Part shown: positions 16,196 through 24,496 of the stretch, in pieces
Position numbering within the stretch: the stretch's first letter is position 1
Layout of the letters: every line of letters starts with the position of its first letter
Assembly: GCA_047609825.1 (NCBI GenBank)
Contig: JBLFXJ010000083.1
Location: forward strand, 1-24,496
DNA: 24,496 nt
Origin: GCA-2862545 sp047609825
GTDB taxonomy: Bacteria > Myxococcota_A > UBA796 > GCA-2862545
Reading direction: 5' to 3'
Program-made: the position numbers and the translations under genes
Notes under the pieces: generated by a model
Seen by the model: only the letters and a program-made list of their open reading frames with translations
Database searches by the model: none
Told to the model about the DNA's origin: nothing

Positions 16196-17478
16196 GCCTC
16201 CACCTCGGCACGCGCCTCGTCGAATGCTGCCGCAAACGCCGTGAGCTGGGCACCGCTGATCGTCAGGGGGGGGATGATTCCAACCGCCCGGTCATCCGAC
16301 CCCACGGGCAGACACAGAAAGCCACGCCGGAGGAGGGCCAGACAGGTGGCGTAGGCCGCACCCGGAACCTCCGCGGCGAGCATGGCGCCAGCACCCCTCA
16401 CCGGCACCGACATCATACCCCGAATCTCCAGCTCTAAAGCCGCTGCTCTCGCGGGAGCATCCCATTCTGCGAGCAGACCGAGCACCGCCAGACCGGCGGC
16501 ACAGCCCACCGGGTGTCCGAGGAAGGTCTGGGTATGCAGCGCCTCTCCGGTGGACGCGCCCCAGGCGTCCATCACCTCGCGCGTGCCCACGCAGGCCGAC
16601 AGCGGGAACCCTCCCCCGAGCGCTTTGCCCACGCAGAGCAGATCCGGGACCACGCCGCGCGCCTCTCCTGCCCACCACGCACCGGTGCGGCCGAGCCCCG
16701 TCTGGATCGCGTCGTGCGCGACCAATGCACCGGCGTCTCTCGCCAGCTGCGCCACCTCGGCCAGCCAACCGTCCGGCGGCAGCCGCACGCCTCCGCGCCC
16801 CTGGATCGGCTCGAGCAGCACGAGTCCGATGTCGCCCGCCGCCAGTCGTGTGCGCAGCACCTCTGCCCCGCACCCCCATGGCAACTTTGTTACCGCAGGA
16901 TGTGCAACGCCTACGAACGGCTTGAGGAATGCGTCCTTGTACCCCTGTAATGCGACCGTTCCGAGGGACAGCCCGTGGTAGCTCCCATCGAAGGTCACCA
17001 CGCCCGTCCGACCGGTCGCGAGCACCGCGGTCTTCACGGCTGCCTCCACGGCATCCGATCCGGAGAGACCCAGGATCGACACCTCCAGGTCACCGGGACA
17101 GCGCTGCGCCAACGCCTGGAGCAGCCGGATACGCGTGACGTCTGGGAACGCATCTCCCATGGCGTGCAGCAGGCGGTCTTGCTGGCTCCGCACCGCTGCC
17201 ACGACCGCCGGGTGCCGATGACCCACCAGTGCGACGGCGAACCCACTTGTCATGTCGACGAACTTGTTTCCATCTGCATCGCGAATGACGGCGCCCGCCG
17301 CCTCTTCCCACACGATGGGGTCGGCGTGGGCCAGACCGAGCGCGCTCGCCCGGCGGGACCGACGTGAGGTGATGGCCGGGCACTCGTGTTGCGCGAGCAC
17401 ATCCACCCAGGCCCGGGACCGCGGACCGGGAATCGGGGTGAGGAGGCACGGCAGCTCGTCGCCGGTCAGGCCCGCCAC
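16192..17478 (-). CDS. Class III (omega-type) PLP aminotransferase
   Basis: A 428-residue fold-type I PLP enzyme of the ornithine/4-aminobutyrate aminotransferase class. Motifs in order are NKFVDMTSGFAVALVGHRHP (about 71-90), the PLP-phosphate loop SGSDAVEAAVKTA (about 140-151), GSYHG (165-169), HDAIQTGLGRTG with cofactor Asp256, and the Schiff-base lysine K285 in CVGKALGGGFPLSA. The usual DEVQ is DAIQ here, a substitution near the cofactor ring. Class III members often act on omega-amines or aldehydes, which fits a role after LuxE/LuxC; amino-acid substrates are equally possible. GTG 17478 is chosen because GGAG lies five bases upstream. This start sits 13 bases inside folE2. The frame open to 17805 would overlap folE2 by over 300 bases and is rejected. 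Confidence 0.9.
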   Translation of the reverse strand: MAGLTGDELPCLLTPIPGPRSRAWVDVLAQHECPAITSRRSRRASALGLAHADPIVWEEAAGAVIRDADGNKFVDMTSGFAVALVGHRHPAVVAAVRSQQDRLLHAMGDAFPDVTRIRLLQALAQRCPGDLEVSILGLSGSDAVEAAVKTAVLATGRTGVVTFDGSYHGLSLGTVALQGYKDAFLKPFVGVAHPAVTKLPWGCGAEVLRTRLAAGDIGLVLLEPIQGRGGVRLPPDGWLAEVAQLARDAGALVAHDAIQTGLGRTGAWWAGEARGVVPDLLCVGKALGGGFPLSACVGTREVMDAWGASTGEALHTQTFLGHPVGCAAGLAVLGLLAEWDAPARAAALELEIRGMMSVPVRGAGAMLAAEVPGAAYATCLALLRRGFLCLPVGSDDRAVGIIPPLTISGAQLTAFAAAFDEARAEVEA

Positions 17479-18257
17479 ATGATCTCCGCGAACGCCGCGT
17501 GGTTGTGGATCGACTCCTGGTTGTCGGCCGACACGCGGAGCCAGTTCACGCCCGGAAGCGCACGCATCCCGATCACCACGTCCCGCACAAGATCCTCGAC
17601 GAACCTTGGGTTGTCGTAGGCAAGCTCGGTGACGTACTTCTCGTCTTCGCGCTTGAGCAGCGCGAACAGCGGCGCGGAGGCACAGGCCTCCACCACGTCG
17701 ACCACCTGCTCGATCCACACCATGGACTCCGCGCGCACTGCGACCGTCACCAGGCTGCGCTGGTTGTGGGCCCCATATTCGCTGATCGCCTTGCTGCAGG
17801 GACACAGGCTCTTCACCGGCACGGTGACCTGGAGCATGAAGTCCATCACCTCCCCTGCCCGGGATGCGACGAACTCGCAGTCGTACGACATCAGCGAGGG
17901 CACCCCGCTCACTGGCGCCCGCTTCTCGATGAAGTACGGGAAGGCGAGCTCGAGGTGCACCTCGTGGGACTCGAGCCGCTGCTGCAGGTGCTCGAGGAAC
18001 GGCTCGATGGTGCCCAGCGTGACCTCGCCGCGACGCTCCTGCAGCACCTCGACGAATCTGGACATGTGGGTGCCCTTGAAGTGGGGCGGCAACGCCACAT
18101 ACATCGCGACGGTGGCGACCGTGTGCTGCACCTCATTGGCGCGATCCCACACAACGATCGGGTATTGCAGGCCACGAATGCCCACCTTGTCGATCGCGAG
18201 CTGCCGATCGTCGGCCTCGCTGGCGTGGTCTGGCAGCTGATCGCGAAGCGTGGTCAC
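17466..18257 (-). CDS. folE2: GTP cyclohydrolase IB
   Basis: A 263-residue GTP cyclohydrolase of the FolE2 (type IB) family, which opens GTP to 7,8-dihydroneopterin triphosphate, the first step to folate and other pterins and deazapurines. Diagnostic motifs are DKVGIRGLQYPI near the start, FKGTHMSRF (about 60-68), the catalytic/metal motif SLCPCSKAISEYGAHNQRS (Cys152, Cys154 and His164), and the C-terminal SIHNHAAFAEIMW. Unlike FolE1, FolE2 enzymes can work with metals other than zinc and are often used under zinc shortage. The start is GTG 18257 with GGAGG five bases upstream, giving the short N-terminus usual for the family; ATGs at 18281 and 18299 have no ribosome site. It is the first gene of the operon and its stop lies inside the aminotransferase gene. 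No other pterin gene is nearby. Confidence 0.93.
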   Translation of the reverse strand: MTTLRDQLPDHASEADDRQLAIDKVGIRGLQYPIVVWDRANEVQHTVATVAMYVALPPHFKGTHMSRFVEVLQERRGEVTLGTIEPFLEHLQQRLESHEVHLELAFPYFIEKRAPVSGVPSLMSYDCEFVASRAGEVMDFMLQVTVPVKSLCPCSKAISEYGAHNQRSLVTVAVRAESMVWIEQVVDVVEACASAPLFALLKREDEKYVTELAYDNPRFVEDLVRDVVIGMRALPGVNWLRVSADNQESIHNHAAFAEIMWRA

Positions 18258-18438
18258 GGGAGCCTCCGAAGCCGTCCGCATAACCGCGCTGCCGTCCATC
18301 TACGATTCTGCGCGCCACTCTACGACCTGCATCTCGGGTCAGCGCGCTCGCGGGGAGAGCCGACGCTCGCCCCACATTCCCACGCCGGAGTACCTTGGCC
18401 TGGTCCTCGCAACAGGCCTGGGCACCTGCGGAGGCGGA
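18258..18438. promoter_or_regulatory. Divergent promoter region, folE2 operon versus PPC-module/A2M operon
   Basis: These 181 bases separate two operons read in opposite directions, so both promoters should be here. The plus-strand side ends in GGAGG four bases before ATG 18439; the minus-strand side ends in GGAGG five bases before GTG 18257. An 8-bp palindrome, CAGGCCTG, lies at 18413-18420 in the leader of the plus-strand gene. I see no Zur-type box, riboswitch or convincing sigma-70 hexamers, but GC-rich promoters are hard to judge by eye. Confidence 0.4.
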
Positions 18439-21400
18439 ATGCTGCTGTTCGTCGCGCTGTTCGCTGCCATCGGCGCGCCACCCGAGCCGGGTTCGTCCAC
18501 GTCGTTCACGGTTCCAGCGACCGGCCGCCAGCAGGCGGTGTTCACGGCAGCCCAGTTCGGTCGGTACGCGTTCGAGGTCGCCAGCCCAAGTGGCGCGTCG
18601 GTGCAGCTCGTGGACCGGATGACGGGTCCGGGGGCGCTGGATGGCCAGCCCGGTGAGCGGGACGGGCGCGTGGACGCCTTCCTCGATCAAGGGCAGATCA
18701 AGCTGGTCGTGCGCGCCCCGGTCGATGGAGAAGGCGAGGCCCAGGTCTCGGTCACCCGGTTCGAGCGCCTCGGAGACACCCCAGCGCTGCCGCGTGCCCA
18801 GCAAGTGACGACGCGCCTGGCGGATCGGCAGGAGCGGGCGTGGTGGATCGAGGTCGACAAGCGCGAATCGACCAGCTTCGAGGCGGTCGGGCGGTCACTG
18901 GCCGACCTGCGCATCTGGCAGCACGGCACCTGGCTCGTGGACGCACGACCGTCGTGCACGATCGTCGAGCCCTCCACGGGCCAGCCCGCCCGCAGGTGTG
19001 CGCTCGCCACATCCCTCGAGCCCGGGCTGTACCAGCTGGTGGCGTATGGCGGACCGCCTCAGGCGTGGGCCGAATCCGGGCCCGAAGATGCGCTCTATAC
19101 CCAGTGGGAACTGCCCTCCCTGGCTCCCGCCGGCCGGGAGCCGCGGCGCATCGGCCCCACCGGCACCGACCGGATGTGGGTTCCTGCAGGCGTTGACTTC
19201 GCTCAAGTGGACCTCGCCGAGGTGGCGCCGCTCATCTTGGGGGGCCGCAGCTATGGGTCGGGAGGCGCATTCGGTGCGGGCGGGGCTACCGCCGAGATCT
19301 CCGACGAGTCACGGGTGCCCCGCGCGCAGGTTCGGCTGGACGGCAGCACGGCCGGCGTGATCTCCGTGCAAGGAACGCCCGGTCAGGCCTACACCCTCAC
19401 GTGGTTCGATCGCAACGGGCCGATCACCAACGGCAGCGGCCCGACCTACCTGACCACGCTCCACGCCGCCGATCTGGCAGACATCCCGACGCCGAGCCCC
19501 CTGTTGTACCGGTCACGCACCGACCGGTTCGACGTGGTCGCACACAGCGGGATCCCGCTGTCGCCGAAGGTGGCACACCAGGAGCGCTTCAACCTGCTCG
19601 GGCCGACGTCGATCCTGCTGGATGTGAAGAAGACCGCCCGGTATCGAATCGCGACCTCCGGCACGTCGGCGCTGATGCGGGTGCGGCCGTACTGGATCTC
19701 AGCGCCCACTGAATACCAAGCACCCCCGCAGGTGCTCGACGAGTGGGACGACACCCTGGACGCTGGGCTGCACATCCTGGAGCTCACCCCGGTCGATGAG
19801 GGGATTGTGGAGCTGAAGCTCGGCCCCAACGGGTGGACCGACTGGGCCCGGAGCGCCCTCACCGGCGGTCCGGCTGAAGCGGCTCCAATGCCCGAGCTGA
19901 GGCATGTCCTGGACGGCCCGTTCCGGTCCATGGGGCTTCGGCCAACGGGGATCCCCGACGTGGCCCGCGGCGTCGTGATCCGGCCGCTACCGCTCGATCC
20001 CACCCAGAGCGTCCCCGTCGCGCTCACCCCAGGCGAGGTGTACGATCTGCCGATCCGGGTCGGGCGCGCTGGCACCCTGGACGCCATGACCGAGGCCGGC
20101 ACTCCGCTCGAGGTGGTGCTCGAGCAGGCTCGTGCGGCGAGTCACCGGCTGGCGCCGGGGTCGTACAAAGTCGGGGTCGCCAACCCGACCGACCAGGTGG
20201 TCCGGGGAAGCCTCCGGTTCACCCCCGACGCGGTGCCGCTCACACCTCCGCCCGCATCGATCCTTTCGTCGCTCCCCAAGTTTCCGCAGCTCCGGGCTGA
20301 CAAACCCGCCTCCACCGACCTCGATGCGAGCGAGTCTGAGACCTGGGCCGTGACCGTCGCGGAGCCTGGCCTGTACCGGCTCCAGTCCACCGGGCTGCTC
20401 GCCACCGAGGGCGGTGTGCGCACCCGTACGCGGCTGGGCCTGGCCTCCGGTGACCGCAACGGGGTCGGCCGGAACTTCCTGGTCGCCCGCTACCTGCGAG
20501 AGGGCGACTACCAGCTGACCGTCAGCCCAACCGGCAAGTCCGAAGGCCACATCGGGCTGGTACTCGACCGCACCCGGGTGGTGGACGGTGGCGAGCTGGC
20601 GGCCGATCTGCCGGCCCGTGTGTCGCTTCCCGCCGGCGACGCCGTGCGCTACCGGATCACGGTGCCCGAGGCCGGGCGCTACCGCATCCGCAGTTTCGGC
20701 CCGGGACGCACCTTCGAGTGCCGCCTGGAAGACGACGACGGGTGGCCACTGACGACCCCGGGCGGCCAGTGCGAGCTCGATGAATCGCTCGCTGCCGGGT
20801 CGTACGTGATCATCGGGCTACCCGAGCAGGTCCCCACCCGGCGCATGACCACGCTCACCCCGGTCCGCGGTGCGACCACGCTGGAGGGGCACGGACCCCA
20901 CCCGCTTCCCCTCGGGACCACGGTGTCGCATGTGTGGTCGGAGCCGGTGGCGGACGGTGCCGAGCGCACCCCGGACACCTGGACATTCACCCTGCCCGCT
21001 CCCGCCATCGTCACCCTCCGGTCCGGCGACGAGATGGCCGGCCGGGTCACGGGGAGTGCCGGAGAGGTGGGTCGCATCGTGCCCGGCCGCTCGCTCGTGA
21101 CAGCGCTCGAGGCCGGCGACTACACGGTGGCGCTCACCAGCGCGCGCCGCAGCACAGGCGTGCCGTACACCCTCACAGTGGAGCCCCGGGAGCTGATCGC
21201 CGGCATCACCCGCGAGGTCGACGCCCGAGGATCCCACGCCGTCTCGGTGGGGCAGCCAGGCCTGATCACCCTGGCCTCCACGGGCTCCATCGACGTCCGC
21301 GCTCGGCTGGTCGACGCCACCGGCGCGGTGGTCGCGAGCAATGACGACCGGCCCGATGACTGGAACTTCCGCCTCTCGGCGTGGCTCGCACCGGGTGCTT

Positions 21401-23403
21401 ACACCCTCCGAGTCGAGCCGGTGTCCGGCCATTCTGGCTCGACGACCATTCAGATGACGGCTCCGACGGCGCGCAGCCTGGCCGCGATGGCGACCGGCGA
21501 ACGCCGGACGGTGTCGCCCGGGGGGGCCGGCGTGCTGATGCCCCTGACCCTGTCCGACGGAGCCGACCTGGTGCGGGCAACGGCGCGCTCCAGCGAGACC
21601 GTAGCCGTGGCGGTGGAGATCGACACGGGCGATGGCTGGCGCACGGTGGGAACGGCCACCGGCCGGCCCGCGGATCTCGCGGTCCGGCGGCCACATGGCC
21701 TGCCCACACGGCTGCGGGTGTGGTCTCTCGACGGCGGACGCAACCCGGTGACCGTGTCGGTGGACGCGTCGCGACCTCGCGCCGTGCGAGAGCCAGGGCT
21801 CGCGACCGGCGTGGGCGCGGGCGCGGGCGTGCTGCTCTCCGGCGAACGACCTGGATTGTTGGCCGTTACCGGCAGCCGGCGCGGCGTCCGGGTGTGTCCC
21901 GAGCGCGGCGCGCCGTGTGTTCCCGCAGGCTCGACGGTTCCGCTCACCGAAGACGGCCTGATCCTGCTAGGCGATCGGGTACGCGCCGAGCGGCTGGAGC
22001 TGACGGAGTCCGTGCCGATGACACTGGGCGACCGCGCGCTGGCCGTCGACCTCCCGCGCGCCGACGCCACCGCGCTCATCGTGCGCGGTGCCACCGGCTG
22101 GCCCGGGGCGAGTGTCGGAGGAACCGTCGGTGTCGGCGACAAGGCTGCCCTGGTGCTCGCCCTCGACGGTGAGCGCCGCGCCCGGCTGTGGAGGGCGTCC
22201 GATGGGCCAGCGCTCCTCGATGTGCGCGCCCGCGCGGTGCCTCTCGCACTCAGAGACGCCGCCGCCGCGCGACCGGCACGCCAGACCTGGACCCTGCCGC
22301 CGCGGTCCGCGAGCCGGGTGATGCTGCCCGCCGACGTCGTCGACCTCCTGCTCACGTTGGAGGCCGGAACCGCCGCATCGGTGGGCGACCGACTCGCGTG
22401 GGCCGACACGCGACCGCGGGAGGTCGCGCTCGCTGGCGCCCGGTCGTTGACCTTGGTGAATCTCGACGACGCGGAGCGCCTCGTGGCTGCCGACGTGCTC
22501 GACGCGTCCGGCGCACCGGCCCTCGCCCACCTGTCACCGAGCGAGCGTTGGATGCCGAGAGCGGGCTCATCCCTGCGACGGGTGCCCGCAGACGCCGAAG
22601 GCACCGTCGAGGTGATCGGCGCACAGATGCGGTTCGTTCGGGATGACGGCCGGGTGTACACCGAGCCCGGCGCGCCCGTGGGGCCCGGCGGGGTGCTCGA
22701 CCTGACCTGGGAGCCCGGACCCGTACTGGCGTGGGTCGCACGGGGCGAGAGCGGCCCGCAGCGCACATCGACCGCCGCCCCCACTGTGCGGGTGGAGGCC
22801 GCACGACGCGTCGCTCTGGCGGGCGCGGCGCAGGCCCTCGACCTCGACCTACCGGCCGATCAGGTCGTGCACCTCACCGCGAGCTGCCCCTACGTGGCCG
22901 AGATCCGCCCACCGGATGGACCGCCCCGGGTCGTTGTGCGCGAGCGAGGTGGCAGCCTCGACGCCTGGCTCCCCACCGGCCGCGCCCGGATCACCCTTCG
23001 TGCACTCGAGGGTGCCGCCCTGTTCGGCGAGGCCCGCATCATCACCTCGGTCGTGGAGCCACTGACCGAGGGTCTCGGCCCGGAGGTCCTCCTGGCACCC
23101 GGCGCGTCGCGGTGGTTCCGATTCCATGCCGACCGTGATGGCCCCGTTGGGGTGGGCGTCAAGGCTGCCGCCGACCGGGTGCTCGCCCGGGTGGTGGCAC
23201 TCGACGGTCGCGTGGTCGGCAGCGGCGTCGTGCGCCGGGTCGAGCTGACGGCGGGCGACTGGCTCTTGGCACTGGAGCAGCCCGCCGACGCCGCACCGGT
23301 GCGGGCGCGCCCGGTCATCGCTGGCCTCGATGCACCTGATCACGGCCCACCAGACGCCGTCGTCCAGACCTACCTCGAGCGCGCCGCGGAGGATGCCCAA
23401 TGA
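18439..23403 (+). CDS. Giant secreted protein with repeated PPC-like beta-sandwich modules
   Basis: A 1654-residue exported protein (signal MLLFVALFAAIGAPPEPGSS) that I cannot name. It is mostly beta-strand modules of 70-100 residues that resemble the pre-peptidase C-terminal (PPC) family. Each has a W/Y-x-x-x-V entry strand, an AGxYxIxS-like middle strand, and a closing L-x-x-GxYxLxV strand. Modules are visible at about 20-108, 133-224, 398-463, 634-711, 727-800, 846-917, 921-1010 and near 1565-1635 (closing strand TAGDWLLALEQP). The stretch between 1010 and 1560 is more diverged. Few cysteines are present (pairs near 173/187 and 761/778). No protease or sugar-hydrolase motif is visible, so a structural or binding role is likely. 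ATG 18439 has GGAGG four bases upstream; the frame is open earlier but lacks a signal there. It overlaps the A2M gene by ATGA, so the two proteins are made together. Confidence 0.85.
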   Translation: MLLFVALFAAIGAPPEPGSSTSFTVPATGRQQAVFTAAQFGRYAFEVASPSGASVQLVDRMTGPGALDGQPGERDGRVDAFLDQGQIKLVVRAPVDGEGEAQVSVTRFERLGDTPALPRAQQVTTRLADRQERAWWIEVDKRESTSFEAVGRSLADLRIWQHGTWLVDARPSCTIVEPSTGQPARRCALATSLEPGLYQLVAYGGPPQAWAESGPEDALYTQWELPSLAPAGREPRRIGPTGTDRMWVPAGVDFAQVDLAEVAPLILGGRSYGSGGAFGAGGATAEISDESRVPRAQVRLDGSTAGVISVQGTPGQAYTLTWFDRNGPITNGSGPTYLTTLHAADLADIPTPSPLLYRSRTDRFDVVAHSGIPLSPKVAHQERFNLLGPTSILLDVKKTARYRIATSGTSALMRVRPYWISAPTEYQAPPQVLDEWDDTLDAGLHILELTPVDEGIVELKLGPNGWTDWARSALTGGPAEAAPMPELRHVLDGPFRSMGLRPTGIPDVARGVVIRPLPLDPTQSVPVALTPGEVYDLPIRVGRAGTLDAMTEAGTPLEVVLEQARAASHRLAPGSYKVGVANPTDQVVRGSLRFTPDAVPLTPPPASILSSLPKFPQLRADKPASTDLDASESETWAVTVAEPGLYRLQSTGLLATEGGVRTRTRLGLASGDRNGVGRNFLVARYLREGDYQLTVSPTGKSEGHIGLVLDRTRVVDGGELAADLPARVSLPAGDAVRYRITVPEAGRYRIRSFGPGRTFECRLEDDDGWPLTTPGGQCELDESLAAGSYVIIGLPEQVPTRRMTTLTPVRGATTLEGHGPHPLPLGTTVSHVWSEPVADGAERTPDTWTFTLPAPAIVTLRSGDEMAGRVTGSAGEVGRIVPGRSLVTALEAGDYTVALTSARRSTGVPYTLTVEPRELIAGITREVDARGSHAVSVGQPGLITLASTGSIDVRARLVDATGAVVASNDDRPDDWNFRLSAWLAPGAYTLRVEPVSGHSGSTTIQMTAPTARSLAAMATGERRTVSPGGAGVLMPLTLSDGADLVRATARSSETVAVAVEIDTGDGWRTVGTATGRPADLAVRRPHGLPTRLRVWSLDGGRNPVTVSVDASRPRAVREPGLATGVGAGAGVLLSGERPGLLAVTGSRRGVRVCPERGAPCVPAGSTVPLTEDGLILLGDRVRAERLELTESVPMTLGDRALAVDLPRADATALIVRGATGWPGASVGGTVGVGDKAALVLALDGERRARLWRASDGPALLDVRARAVPLALRDAAAARPARQTWTLPPRSASRVMLPADVVDLLLTLEAGTAASVGDRLAWADTRPREVALAGARSLTLVNLDDAERLVAADVLDASGAPALAHLSPSERWMPRAGSSLRRVPADAEGTVEVIGAQMRFVRDDGRVYTEPGAPVGPGGVLDLTWEPGPVLAWVARGESGPQRTSTAAPTVRVEAARRVALAGAAQALDLDLPADQVVHLTASCPYVAEIRPPDGPPRVVVRERGGSLDAWLPTGRARITLRALEGAALFGEARIITSVVEPLTEGLGPEVLLAPGASRWFRFHADRDGPVGVGVKAAADRVLARVVALDGRVVGSGVVRRVELTAGDWLLALEQPADAAPVRARPVIAGLDAPDHGPPDAVVQTYLERAAEDAQ

Positions 23404-24496
23404 ACCGTATGTGGCTTCGACGCAGCACCTGGCTCCTGGTGGCCAGTCTCTCCGGACTCACCGCGGTGGCGCTCGCAGGACGCACCGATGTGCTCCTGGA
23501 CGCGCTCCTCCAGCGCCCATCGGCAGCCGGCACGGTGATCGTGCCCGACCGCTACCTGCGGAGCTGGGACCCGCTCACCGTGTTCTTTGGGGGCGCCCGT
23601 GGCCCCGATGGTGGTGGCCCAGAAGACAACCCCGGCCGGCTGATCGGACTTCAGCCTGACCAACCGGGCGCGTGGACCTGGCTCGACGACCACACCCTGC
23701 AGTTCCGGCCGGCCGAGCCGTGGCCCGCGCTGTCCGTCGTCACGGCCAAGGTGGACGGTGCCAGCACCGACCTGTTCACGCTGATGGCGCCCCCCACGCG
23801 CACGATCCCGCGGGATGGCGCCACCGGCTTATCCGATGTACGCACGATCACCCTGGACTTCCGCGAGCCGATCACGCCCGCCGCCCTGGCCGCCCGCACC
23901 CGGATCGTCCTCCGTCCGCTGCCCGGGCTGGGAGATGATGGGCTGCGCGTCCTCGACGCGGACGACTTCGAGGTCAAGGCGCTCGACCGGGCCTCAGCGG
24001 ATGCACCCGCGTCCTACAGCCTGGTGCTGCGCGAGCCCATCCCGCTGGGCACCGCGGCCCGCATGCGCATCGCCCTGTCCCTCGATGATGCGGCCTCCGA
24101 GGCGGTGCGCGAGGTGAGCTTCCGGACCGCGGAGCCGTTCCGTCCCACCCAGCTGGGCTGCCCAGGGTCCACTCTCCCAGTGAGCTCCCGCGGCACCCGC
24201 TACACCGCCGACCAGCCGCTCCGCTGCACCTCGGATCGCGCAGTCACCGTCGAGTTCTCCGCGCCCCCGACGCGGGTCGGGCCCATCGAAGCGCGGAACC
24301 TGCTCCGGTTCGAGCCGGCGGTGGAGGACCTGGACGTCACCCTGAATGGACGACGCCTGACCGTGCGCGGCCGGTTCGCGCGGGACACCCCATACAGCGT
24401 TCAGCTCGTGCCCACGGCGCTGACCGACGACGCCGGACGAGCGCTGGATCTCACGGGACCGTCCGAGGTTCACCTGTATTTCGCAAGGAAGGACCC
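23400..24496 (+). CDS. Alpha-2-macroglobulin-family protein, N-terminal part (3' end outside window)
   Basis: The frame is open from ATG 23400 to the right edge (365 codons). The N-terminus is a signal peptide or signal anchor (RMWLRRSTWLLVASLSGL, possible cleavage after AVALA). It is followed by macroglobulin-type and Ig-like beta domains. TLQFRPAEPWPALS is the typical 'F-P-A-EPWP' strand of bacterial A2M MG domains. ITLDFREPITPAAL resembles Big5-type Ig modules. The segment LLRFEPAVEDLDVTLNGR followed by YSVQLVPTALTDDAGRALD matches the MG region of YfhM-like proteins. In Gram-negatives these trap proteases in the periplasm through a thioester; the thioester domain would lie beyond the window, so it is unknown whether GCGEQ is present. 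No lipobox is seen, unlike many bacterial A2Ms. The start overlaps the stop of the giant PPC-module gene (ATGA). Confidence 0.75.
   Translation, partial: MNRMWLRRSTWLLVASLSGLTAVALAGRTDVLLDALLQRPSAAGTVIVPDRYLRSWDPLTVFFGGARGPDGGGPEDNPGRLIGLQPDQPGAWTWLDDHTLQFRPAEPWPALSVVTAKVDGASTDLFTLMAPPTRTIPRDGATGLSDVRTITLDFREPITPAALAARTRIVLRPLPGLGDDGLRVLDADDFEVKALDRASADAPASYSLVLREPIPLGTAARMRIALSLDDAASEAVREVSFRTAEPFRPTQLGCPGSTLPVSSRGTRYTADQPLRCTSDRAVTVEFSAPPTRVGPIEARNLLRFEPAVEDLDVTLNGRRLTVRGRFARDTPYSVQLVPTALTDDAGRALDLTGPSEVHLYFARKD

Noticed and set aside
18301..18350. Paired GCGCGC blocks in the folE2 divergent region as an operator
   Set aside because: GCGCGC is self-complementary and common at this base composition; no extended symmetry.
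21450..22784. Minus-strand 444-codon frame inside the giant gene
   Set aside because: Ser/Arg/Pro-rich shadow typical of high-GC antisense; the plus frame is continuous for 1655 codons with a signal peptide.

Overview
The window is high-GC bacterial DNA. It is dense with secreted lipoproteins that carry Asp/Thr/Gly-rich linkers, and it has a GT51 transglycosylase and an alpha-2-macroglobulin. Together these suggest a Gram-negative with an outer membrane, most like a myxobacterial or deltaproteobacterial (Myxococcota-type) lineage. That placement is inferred from gene content and style; there is no rRNA or other marker gene here. I found no tRNA, rRNA, CRISPR array, transposase or integrase. 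No stretch over about 200 bases lacks a gene.

Left part (1-4429, all minus strand, transcribed right to left): two paralogous FG-GAP/ASPIC-UnbV lipoproteins in tandem (4429-2819 and about 2752-923), then a membrane-anchored endonuclease/exonuclease/phosphatase-fold protein that runs off the left edge (855-1). Middle part (4556-11114, mixed strands): a small family-I pyrophosphatase-like protein, an acidic lipoprotein, a SAM methyltransferase on the minus strand with a tiny coupled ORF in front, a class I/II aminotransferase, a bacterial Ig-like lipoprotein, an SCP2-type thiolase and a lipoprotein coupled to it.

Minus-strand block 13318-11106: two alpha/alpha-toroid (prenyltransferase/squalene-cyclase-repeat) exported proteins joined by a GTGA start/stop overlap. 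One has a Sec signal and the other a twin-arginine lipoprotein signal. Minus-strand block 18257-13432: a five-gene operon in which every junction overlaps: folE2, class III aminotransferase, LuxE-type acyl-activating enzyme, LuxC-type acyl-CoA reductase, and mtgA. The LuxE + LuxC + class III aminotransferase trio could in principle take a carboxylic acid through acyl intermediate and aldehyde to a primary amine. This is the most interesting candidate pathway in the window.

Right part (18439 to the end, plus strand, divergent from folE2): a 1654-residue secreted protein built of repeated PPC-like beta modules, translationally coupled (ATGA) to the start of a bacterial alpha-2-macroglobulin-type protein that runs off the right edge. 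Several genes are best read with GTG starts, because Shine-Dalgarno spacing or overlap with the upstream stop codon favours them.
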